From positions 1 to 59,389 of the forward strand of contig NZ_JBNMIU010000009.1 of NCBI RefSeq assembly GCF_050873445.1: a DNA stretch of 59,389 nt, read 5' to 3'. Numbering within the stretch: the stretch's first letter is position 1; every line of letters starts with the position of its first letter. Origin of the DNA: Acidaminococcus sp050873445 (GTDB taxonomy: Bacteria; Bacillota; Negativicutes; Acidaminococcales; Acidaminococcaceae). The notes below the pieces were generated by a model. That model was not told where the DNA came from and made no database searches. It saw only the letters and a program-made list of their open reading frames with translations. Both the position numbers and the translations under genes were made by a program. Positions 52,985 to 59,389 of the stretch are shown here, piece after piece.

Positions 52985-53752
52985 ATGAAAAGTACCTTAG
53001 CTTCCATGAGCAAGGAGCAGGTGTTGAAAATCGCCTTGACTGCGGGCAAGATCCTGCTGGTCAGCGGGGCGGAGACCTACCGGGTGGAGGATACCATGCT
53101 GCGGATCTGCCACGAGGGCGGCATGCACACCATTGCTTCTTTCTGCACGCCCTCTCTGATCATGATCGGAGAGGAGACGATGGAGGGAGCCAGCCTCATG
53201 TACCGGGTGACAGAACGGGGCACGGATCTGACGCTGATCAGTGAGGTCAACTCCATGAGCTTCCAGATGCCCCACTGGAATAAGAGTTTCCAGGACACCA
53301 TGGCCATGCTTGCGGAAAAGACCATGCGCAAACCCCGCCCGGCCCGGGAGGACATCTTCTGGTCGGGGCTGGCCGGAGGCTTCTTCGCTGTGGTACTGGG
53401 AGGCGGTGTGCTGGAATTTGCGGCGGCCTTCCTGGGTTCCCTGTTTTCCATGGCCTTTGTGAAGGCCCTTTCTCCCTTTCGGCCAAGCAACTTCTGGGCC
53501 ACTACCATGGCCGGAGCCATCATCTGTCTGACCGTGGTGCTGTTCCGGAAAGTATGCCCGGATATGGTCATGGAACTGGCCATTGCCGGCGGTGCCATGC
53601 CCTGGCTGCCTGGCATGGCCTTTACCAACGGGATCCGTGATTTCATGGCTGGCGATCTGCTCAGCGGTACCTGCCGGGCCGGGGAAGCTATTTTCCTGGT
53701 GGTGGGGGTGGCTGTGGGGATCGCCACTGTCCTGGGCATTCTGTATATGTAG
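52985..53752 (+). CDS. ThrE-type exporter, N-terminal half
   Basis: This 255-residue protein of the threonine/serine exporter family (DUF1212 half) has a cytosolic N-terminal domain with GAETYRVEDTMLRIC and TPSLIMIG, then about five membrane helices. It probably exports threonine or serine together with the next gene. Two-gene versions are common. The start follows AAAGGAG. Confidence 0.85.
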   Translation: MKSTLASMSKEQVLKIALTAGKILLVSGAETYRVEDTMLRICHEGGMHTIASFCTPSLIMIGEETMEGASLMYRVTERGTDLTLISEVNSMSFQMPHWNKSFQDTMAMLAEKTMRKPRPAREDIFWSGLAGGFFAVVLGGGVLEFAAAFLGSLFSMAFVKALSPFRPSNFWATTMAGAIICLTVVLFRKVCPDMVMELAIAGGAMPWLPGMAFTNGIRDFMAGDLLSGTCRAGEAIFLVVGVAVGIATVLGILYM

Positions 53753-53761
53753 GAGGCTTGT

Positions 53762-54232
53762 ATGCCACTGGCTGCGACCATTTTCATCAAAACCCTGTTT
53801 TCCTTCTTTGCCACAGTGGCGTTCGGGAAACTGTTCAACTGTCCCAAAAGCTGCCTGTATAAGGCCGGCTTTGTAGGCATGGTGGGCTTCGGGGTCTATA
53901 TCATCCTGCTGAGCGGGTTCGGGCTCAGCTCCATGCTCAGTAACTTTGCAGGTACGGTGGCCCTTTCCATCTGCAGCGAGATTTTTGCCCGCTGGTATAA
54001 ACAGCCGGTGCCCATCTTCTCCATTCCCGGAGTCATCCCTCTTGTACCCGGACTGCCCCTGTACCGGGCCATGAACTATACCATGCTGGATTCCTACAGC
54101 ATGGGGATGCATACATTCGTGTCGGCAGCCCTGGACGCCATGGCCATTGCCATGGGGATCCTGCTGGTGTCCGGCCTGGCCAAGGTGTACAAGACCAGCC
54201 GCCAGCTCATGGCGAAAAAAAGCGGCAAATGA
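53762..54232 (+). CDS. ThrE-type exporter, C-terminal half (DUF3815)
   Basis: This 156-residue protein has about four to five membrane segments, with IPGVIPLVPGLPLYRAMNY as the family signature. It completes the exporter with the preceding gene, 9 nt upstream, and is preceded by AGGAGG. It ends the run that begins at 46925. Confidence 0.85.
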   Translation: MPLAATIFIKTLFSFFATVAFGKLFNCPKSCLYKAGFVGMVGFGVYIILLSGFGLSSMLSNFAGTVALSICSEIFARWYKQPVPIFSIPGVIPLVPGLPLYRAMNYTMLDSYSMGMHTFVSAALDAMAIAMGILLVSGLAKVYKTSRQLMAKKSGK

Positions 54233-54243
54233 GGTCCTTTCTT

Positions 54244-54272
54244 TTGCAATGGGAGGGGAATTTGGCTATAAT
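54244..54272 (+). promoter_or_regulatory. Promoter of the cupin gene
   Basis: The -35 TTGCAA (54244-54249) is 17 nt from the -10 TATAAT (54267-54272), right after the exporter stop. Confidence 0.75.
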
Positions 54273-54303
54273 ACCCATAGAGAATACAGAGGAGGAGATT
54301 GCC

Positions 54304-54657
54304 ATGGCAGTTTTCACAACGAAAGAAAAGCAGACGGTGGAGAATCCTGAGACCGGCACCATTGAAAAGGAAATCCTGCTGGATCCCAAGTATTTCAACG
54401 GCACCAATGATCTGTTTGCCCAGATTACCTTGCATCCGGGCTGCGCTGTGCCTATCCATCAGCATCTTGGAAACAACGAGACCTATTATCTGCTGAAGGG
54501 TGAAGGGGAATACACCGATGAAAACAGGAAACTGACCGTAAAGGCCGGTGATGTGACCTTCTGTACTGACGGCAGCACCCACGGACTGAAGAATACGGGA
54601 AAGGAAGATCTGGTGTTCATCGCCTTGATCAGCAATACTCCAGGGTATAAACGGTAA
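54304..54657 (+). CDS. Small cupin-domain protein
   Basis: This 117-residue single cupin barrel has first-motif residues PIHQHLGNNETYYLLKGEG with two His and a Glu, and a second-motif His in DGSTHGLKN, consistent with a metal site. Such proteins include isomerases, dioxygenases and sugar binders, and the substrate is unknown. GAGGAG precedes ATG 54304. It is monocistronic. Confidence 0.8.
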   Translation: MAVFTTKEKQTVENPETGTIEKEILLDPKYFNGTNDLFAQITLHPGCAVPIHQHLGNNETYYLLKGEGEYTDENRKLTVKAGDVTFCTDGSTHGLKNTGKEDLVFIALISNTPGYKR

Positions 54658-54667
54658 GATCCCATGA

Positions 54668-54707
54668 AACAGGAACTGTTCTTTGGACGGTTCCTGTTAT
54701 TTTTTTT
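54668..54707 (+). terminator. Terminator after the cupin gene
   Basis: AACAGGAAC (54668-54676) pairs with GTTCCTGTT (54690-54698) and is followed by ATTTTTTTT. Confidence 0.9.
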
Positions 54708-54926
54708 GAATCAATTTGTAAATTCTTTGTGAAAAAATAAATTTCTATACAGCCAGCCAGACCAATTTGAGGCCAAAAACGAGAAAACTCAGCTGTTTTA
54801 CCGAAGTGCTGCTGCCCGAAACACAAGGAAAAACGCCATTGCTTACATCAAAAAGAAACACTAGGAACTGTGTAATGAAAGAAGCGCATAAAATGTGGGC
54901 TAAAGCACAAAAAATATTGAGAAAAA
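54708..54926. other. AT-rich gap upstream of the str operon promoter
   Basis: The stretch has no convincing gene on either strand. Short open frames exist on both strands, but they lack ribosome sites and recognisable proteins. rpoB and rpoC, which often precede this operon, are not here. Confidence 0.5.
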
Positions 54927-54957
54927 CCTTGACATTGGGTGTCAAGGATGTTACAAT
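54927..54957 (+). promoter_or_regulatory. str operon promoter with palindrome over the -35
   Basis: The perfect -35 TTGACA (54929-54934) is 17 nt from the -10 TACAAT (54952-54957). The -35 forms half of the inverted repeat CCTTGACA-TTGGG-TGTCAAGG (54927-54947). Confidence 0.85.
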
Positions 54958-55001
54958 ACCACAGTGTCACAGAGGGGTAGTATGTCTTTTGGAGGTGTCA
55001 A

Positions 55002-55256
55002 ATGTTTCTCGCAGACGTAAAAAACGGTTCGCCGGTTGTAGTCGGTGTGAAGCAATCCCAGAAGGCTATCGCCCGGGATCAGGCTGTTGGAGTCCTGATC
55101 GCCCTGGATGCAGATGAACACGTGACGGGCCCCGTAAGGGACCTGTGCGGAGCCAAGGGCATCGTCGTGGAGACGGTCCCCACCATGCAGGAACTTGGCA
55201 AGGCCTGCGGCATCCACGTGGGAGCATCCGTTGCTGCTGTGCTTCAAATCCGGTAG
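55002..55256 (+). CDS. L7Ae/YbxF-family ribosome-associated protein
   Basis: This 84-residue L7Ae-fold protein, the YbxF-like gene typically found just before rpsL in Firmicutes, probably binds kink-turn RNA. GVKQSQKAI and VLIALDADEHV match the family, followed by TVPTMQELGKACGIHVGA. GGAGGTG precedes the ATG. It is the first gene of the str operon. Confidence 0.88.
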   Translation: MFLADVKNGSPVVVGVKQSQKAIARDQAVGVLIALDADEHVTGPVRDLCGAKGIVVETVPTMQELGKACGIHVGASVAAVLQIR

Positions 55257-55322
55257 AATCTTCTGCTTTGCGGAAGATCTTCATAATCATTAAATCTTAT
55301 TCTCGAGAAAGGAGGTGCCGGA

Positions 55323-55706
55323 ATGCCTACAATCAACCAATTGGTTCGTAAAGGTAGACAAGTTATTACTCAAAAATCCACGGCGCCAGCATTGAAAAAT
55401 TCACCGCAAAAACGCGGTGTCTGCACGAGAGTGTACACCACCACTCCGAAGAAACCTAACTCTGCTCTGCGGAAGGTTGCTCGTGTCCGTCTGACCAATG
55501 GTATTGAAGTAACTGCTTACATCCCTGGTATTGGCCATAACCTGCAGGAACACAGTGTTGTCCTGATCAGAGGCGGAAGAGTCAAGGACCTTCCTGGTGT
55601 TCGTTATCACATCATTCGCGGTGCATTGGATACCGCCGGTGTTGCTGACCGCAACCAAGGCCGTTCCAAATACGGCGCTAAACGCCCGAAAGCAGCTAAG
55701 AAATAA
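55323..55706 (+). CDS. rpsL: Ribosomal protein uS12
   Basis: This 127-residue protein of the decoding centre has TTPKKPNSALRKVARVRL and GGRVKDLPGVRYH intact. The lysines linked to streptomycin resistance are wild type. GAAAGGAGG precedes the ATG. Confidence 0.98.
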   Translation: MPTINQLVRKGRQVITQKSTAPALKNSPQKRGVCTRVYTTTPKKPNSALRKVARVRLTNGIEVTAYIPGIGHNLQEHSVVLIRGGRVKDLPGVRYHIIRGALDTAGVADRNQGRSKYGAKRPKAAKK

Positions 55707-55753
55707 TTAGACTGCCAGCTGTAGAATGAGAAAATAACGAAGGAGGAATACAG

Positions 55754-56224
55754 ATGCCGAGAAAAGGTCCTGTAACCAAAAGAGACGTATTACCGGATCC
55801 AGTATATGGTTCCAAACTGTTAACCAGATTCATCAACAAAATTATGCTCGACGGCAAAAAAGGTGTTGCTGAGCGTATCGTATATGATGCATTCGATCTG
55901 ATCCATTCCAAGACTGGGAAGGATCCCATGGAAGTGTTCGATGCTGCCATGAAGAACGTAATGCCCGTTCTGGAAGTTAAAGCTCGCCGGGTTGGCGGTG
56001 CCAACTACCAGGTCCCTGTCGAAGTAAGAGCTGACCGGAAAACCACGCTGGGTATCCGGTGGCTGGTCAACTATTCCCGCCTGCGCGGTGAAAAGACCAT
56101 GTATGAACGCGTAGCTGGCGAACTGATGGACGCTGCCAACAACACTGGCGCTGCTGTCAAGAAACGTGAAGATACGCACAAGATGGCTGAAGCAAACAGA
56201 GCGTTTGCTCACTATCGCTGGTAA
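55754..56224 (+). CDS. rpsG: Ribosomal protein uS7
   Basis: This 156-residue 30S head assembly protein begins PRKGPVTKRDVLPDPVYGS, which is characteristic. GAAGGAGG precedes the start. It is 47 nt after rpsL. Confidence 0.98.
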   Translation: MPRKGPVTKRDVLPDPVYGSKLLTRFINKIMLDGKKGVAERIVYDAFDLIHSKTGKDPMEVFDAAMKNVMPVLEVKARRVGGANYQVPVEVRADRKTTLGIRWLVNYSRLRGEKTMYERVAGELMDAANNTGAAVKKREDTHKMAEANRAFAHYRW

Positions 56225-56247
56225 GATTCCTTAAGGAGGAGTAATTC

Positions 56248-58335
56248 GTGGGTAGAGAGTTTCCCTTAAAGAAAATTAGAAACATCGGCATCATGGCTCA
56301 CATCGATGCCGGTAAGACTACGACCACGGAACGGATCCTGTTCTACACCGGCAAGACTCACAAGATCGGTGAAGTTCATGATGGTGCTGCCACCATGGAC
56401 TGGATGGTTCAGGAACAAGAACGTGGTATTACGATTACTTCCGCTGCTACGACTTGCCATTGGAAAGGCCATTCCATTAACATCATCGACACCCCGGGCC
56501 ACGTTGACTTCACCGTAGAAGTTGAACGTTCCCTGCGTGTCCTGGATGGCTCTGTGGCTGTATTCAGCGCCAAGGGCGGCGTTGAACCCCAGTCCGAAAC
56601 CGTATGGCGTCAGGCGGAAGAATACAATGTTCCCCGTATCGCTTATGTCAACAAGATGGATACCACGGGCGCTGACTTCTTCAACGTAATCCAAATGATG
56701 AAGGATCGTCTGGGTGCCAACGCTGTTGCTATCCAGATCCCTATGGGCGCGGAAGACAGCTTCGTTGGTCTGGTTGACCTGGTAGAGATGCAAGCCATCA
56801 TCTACGGCGATAAACTGGGTAAAGATGAAGAGTTTGAACCGATTCCTGAAGAATATGTGGAACAGGCTCAAAAATATCGTCAGATCCTGCTGGAAGCCAT
56901 CGTGGAAAGCGATGACAACCTGATGGAAAAATACCTGGAAGGCGAAGACCTGACCAAAGAAGAAATCAAGAGCGCAATCCGGAAGATGACCTGCCAATGC
57001 AAACTCTTCCCTGTGACCTGCGGTTCTTCCTACAAGAACAAAGGCGTACAGCCTCTGCTGGATGCCATCATCGATTACATGCCCTCTCCTCTGGATGTAC
57101 CTGCTATCAAAGGGACCAACCCTGAGACCGGCGAAGAAGAAGAACGTCCTTCCGACGATAAAGCTCCGTTCGCTGCACTGGCCTTCAAGATCGCTACCGA
57201 CCCCTATGTCGGCCGTCTGGCTTTCTTCCGGGTATACTCCGGTACCCTGAGCGCTGGCTCCTATGTGTACAACGCCAACAAGGAAAAGAGAGAACGTATC
57301 GGCCGTATCCTGCGGATGCACTCCAACCACAGAACGGAAATCAATGATGTATACGCCGGCGATATTGCTGCTGCTGTGGGTCTGAAAGACACCGGCACCG
57401 GTGATACTCTGTGCGATGAAAAAGCTCCGATCATCCTGGAATCCATGGTCTTCCCTGAACCGGTTATTTCCGTAGCCATCGAACCGAAGACCAAAGCTGA
57501 CCAGGAAAAGATGGGCATTGCCCTGAGCAAGCTGGCTGAAGAAGACCCGACCTTCCGTGTCCGCACGGATCCGGAATCCTCGCAGACCATCATCTCCGGG
57601 ATGGGCGAACTTCACCTGGACATCATCGTTGACCGTCTGAAGAGAGAATTCCACGTAGACTGCACTGTGGGCAACCCGCAGGTGGCTTACAGAGAAACCA
57701 TCCGCAAGGAAGTTGAAAGCCAGGGCAAATTCGTCCGTCAGTCCGGTGGTAAAGGTCAGTACGGCGATTGCTGGCTGAAACTGACTCCGCTGCAGGCAGG
57801 CGAAGGCTTCAAGTTCGAAAACAAGATCGTTGGCGGCGCTATTCCGAAAGAATACATTGCCCCTGTTGAAGCAGGTGTCAAGGAAGCTATGGAAAACGGT
57901 GTTGTGGCCGGTTACCCCATGGTGGATATCGGTGTCACCGTATTCGATGGTTCCTACCACGAAGTCGACTCCTCTGAAATGGCATTTAAGATTGCCGGTT
58001 CCATGGGCTTCAAGAACGGTGCCCTGAAAGCTAACCCCGTTCTGCTGGAACCGTACATGAAAGTGGAAGTCACCATCCCTGAAGAGTACATGGGCGACGT
58101 AATCGGCGACCTGAACTCTCGCCGGGGCCGTATCGAAGGCATGGAAGCCAGAAGCGGCGCACAAGTCATCACGGCTTATGTTCCCCTGTCCGAAATGTTC
58201 GGGTATGCAACGGACCTGCGTTCCAAGACCCAGGGCCGCGGCAACTACTCCATGGAAGTAGACCATTACGAAGAAGTTCCTAAGAATATCGCAGAAGCGA
58301 TCATTGCTAAAAATAAAGGAACTGCACAGGGCTGA
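56248..58335 (+). CDS. fusA: Elongation factor G
   Basis: This 695-residue translocase GTPase has GTP motifs AHIDAGKTTT (near residue 17), DTPGHVDF, and NKMDTTGAD, with the usual five domains. The start codon is GTG after AAGGAGG. It lies 23 nt after rpsG. Confidence 0.98.
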   Translation: MGREFPLKKIRNIGIMAHIDAGKTTTTERILFYTGKTHKIGEVHDGAATMDWMVQEQERGITITSAATTCHWKGHSINIIDTPGHVDFTVEVERSLRVLDGSVAVFSAKGGVEPQSETVWRQAEEYNVPRIAYVNKMDTTGADFFNVIQMMKDRLGANAVAIQIPMGAEDSFVGLVDLVEMQAIIYGDKLGKDEEFEPIPEEYVEQAQKYRQILLEAIVESDDNLMEKYLEGEDLTKEEIKSAIRKMTCQCKLFPVTCGSSYKNKGVQPLLDAIIDYMPSPLDVPAIKGTNPETGEEEERPSDDKAPFAALAFKIATDPYVGRLAFFRVYSGTLSAGSYVYNANKEKRERIGRILRMHSNHRTEINDVYAGDIAAAVGLKDTGTGDTLCDEKAPIILESMVFPEPVISVAIEPKTKADQEKMGIALSKLAEEDPTFRVRTDPESSQTIISGMGELHLDIIVDRLKREFHVDCTVGNPQVAYRETIRKEVESQGKFVRQSGGKGQYGDCWLKLTPLQAGEGFKFENKIVGGAIPKEYIAPVEAGVKEAMENGVVAGYPMVDIGVTVFDGSYHEVDSSEMAFKIAGSMGFKNGALKANPVLLEPYMKVEVTIPEEYMGDVIGDLNSRRGRIEGMEARSGAQVITAYVPLSEMFGYATDLRSKTQGRGNYSMEVDHYEEVPKNIAEAIIAKNKGTAQG

Positions 58336-58363
58336 GCCTTGTGATCATTAGGAGGATATAACA

Positions 58364-59389
58364 ATGGCTAAAGAGAAATTTGAAAGAACCAAACCTCATG
58401 TGAACATTGGTACCATTGGTCACGTTGACCATGGTAAGACCACTCTGACTGCGGCTATCACCAAAGTCCTGTCCGAAACTCCGGGCTGCAAAGCCACTTT
58501 CGAAGCTTATGCCGATATCGATAAGGCTCCGGAAGAAAGAGAACGTGGTATCACCATCAATACTGCTCACGTTGAATATGAAACCACGAAGAGACACTAT
58601 GCACACGTTGACTGCCCGGGGCACGCTGACTATGTAAAGAACATGATCACCGGTGCTGCACAGATGGACGGTGCCATCCTGGTTGTTTCCGCTGCTGATG
58701 GTCCTATGCCTCAGACCCGTGAACACATCCTGCTGGCTCGTCAGGTTGGCGTACCTGCCATCGTAGTGTTCCTGAACAAATCCGACCAAGTAGACGATCC
58801 TGAACTGATCGAACTGGTTGAAATGGAAGTCCGTGAACTGCTGAGTCAGTACGGCTATCCTGGAGATGAAGTACCCATCGTTGTGGGCTCCGCTCTGAAA
58901 GCTCTGGAAGGCGACAAGGAACAGGAAGACAACATCCGCAAACTGATGGAAGCTGTCGATGACTATATCCCGACTCCTGTCCATGACCTGGCTAAACCCT
59001 TCCTGATGCCTATCGAAGACGTATTCACCATCACCGGTCGTGGTACCGTAGCTACCGGCCGTGTGGAACGTGGTGTGATCAAAGTCGGCGACACTGTTGA
59101 AATCGTTGGTCTGAAAGACGAAAAGAAACAATCCGTTGCCACCGGTCTGGAAATGTTCCGCAAGACCCTGGATCAGGCTGAAGCCGGCGATAACATCGGC
59201 TGCCTGCTGCGTGGTATCGATCGTACTGAAGTAGAAAGAGGTCAGGTTCTGGCTAAACCCGGCACCATCCATCCTCATACGAAATTCAAGGGTCAGGTTT
59301 ACGTACTGACCAAAGAAGAAGGCGGCCGTCATACTCCGTTCTTCAACGGCTATCGTCCGCAATTCTACTTCCGCACTACCGACGTTACT
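58364..59389 (+). CDS. tuf: Elongation factor Tu, 3' end outside the window
   Basis: The first 342 codons of EF-Tu are present; the usual length is about 395. GTP motifs GHVDHGKTT (near 19), DCPGHADYV and NKSDQVDD are intact. The canonical NKxD reads NKSD instead of the common NKCD/NKVD, which is a known variant position. ATG 58364 follows AGGAGG. It has no stop because it is cut at the right edge. Confidence 0.97.
   Translation, partial: MAKEKFERTKPHVNIGTIGHVDHGKTTLTAAITKVLSETPGCKATFEAYADIDKAPEERERGITINTAHVEYETTKRHYAHVDCPGHADYVKNMITGAAQMDGAILVVSAADGPMPQTREHILLARQVGVPAIVVFLNKSDQVDDPELIELVEMEVRELLSQYGYPGDEVPIVVGSALKALEGDKEQEDNIRKLMEAVDDYIPTPVHDLAKPFLMPIEDVFTITGRGTVATGRVERGVIKVGDTVEIVGLKDEKKQSVATGLEMFRKTLDQAEAGDNIGCLLRGIDRTEVERGQVLAKPGTIHPHTKFKGQVYVLTKEEGGRHTPFFNGYRPQFYFRTTDVT

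Noticed and set aside
54745..54945. A minus-strand frame of 66 codons in the gap before the str operon, considered as a transposase remnant
   Set aside because: No ribosome site, no recognisable motif and no terminal inverted repeats.

Overview
The window looks like chromosomal DNA of a diderm Firmicute of the class Negativicutes, most likely Acidaminococcus or a close relative. The reasons are a fairly high GC content, Firmicute-type sigma-A promoters and AGGAGG ribosome sites, together with proteins that require an outer membrane (a YadA-type trimeric autotransporter and a small beta-barrel). A complete V-type ATPase operon and a large tricarboxylate gene cluster fit an amino-acid and tricarboxylate fermenting anaerobe. 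The genus is inferred; no 16S rRNA is present. I see no CRISPR array, prophage or intact insertion sequence.

Layout. 1-1380: hairpins and an M29 aminopeptidase. 1449-14636: a catabolic cluster for aconitate or citrate, made of an anion permease, a beta-propeller lactonase, a LysR regulator, a PrpF-type isomerase, two aconitase-like hydratases, an MmgE/PrpD protein, an isocitrate-dehydrogenase-family enzyme and a second LysR regulator. 14800-23456: the nine-gene V-ATPase operon (H-I-K-E-C-F-A-B-D), whose proteolipid carries a Na+-binding signature. 23516-28068: a MocR regulator, secreted and lipoproteins, nitroreductase, cyclophilin and a GIY-YIG protein. 28144-30662: a trimeric autotransporter whose promoter spacer holds a run of nine G. 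30710-34231: cold-shock protein, SDR, BrnQ, an outer-membrane barrel and tRNA-Arg(CCU). 34232-46768: aspartase, LrgAB-type proteins, an M20 peptidase with a YfcC-type permease, CYTH-CHAD protein, ClpB, a MarR/MFS efflux pair and a secreted protein. 46842-54707: a probable operon (unknown protein, phosphomannomutase, GalE, ABC-F, uracil-DNA glycosylase, split ThrE exporter) and a cupin. 54927-end: the str operon (L7Ae-like, rpsL, rpsG, fusA, tuf), tuf being cut by the window edge.

How the genes work together. The main inference is that 1449-14636 takes up trans-aconitate and/or citrate, isomerises it (PrpF), hydrates cis-aconitate to isocitrate (aconitases) and oxidises it to 2-oxoglutarate, which would feed glutamate fermentation. 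Two divergent operons, permease-lactonase and prpF-hydratase-prpD, share near-identical promoter architecture: an ATTC-N7-GAAT LysR box centred 54 nt before the -10, plus a common TCATTTTTCA at -35. The icd and second hydratase genes share a different conserved promoter block. The gene content resembles the E. coli pgl-ybhD-ybhH-ybhI-ybhJ region, whose function is poorly defined. The second highlight is the candidate phase-variable promoter of the adhesin.
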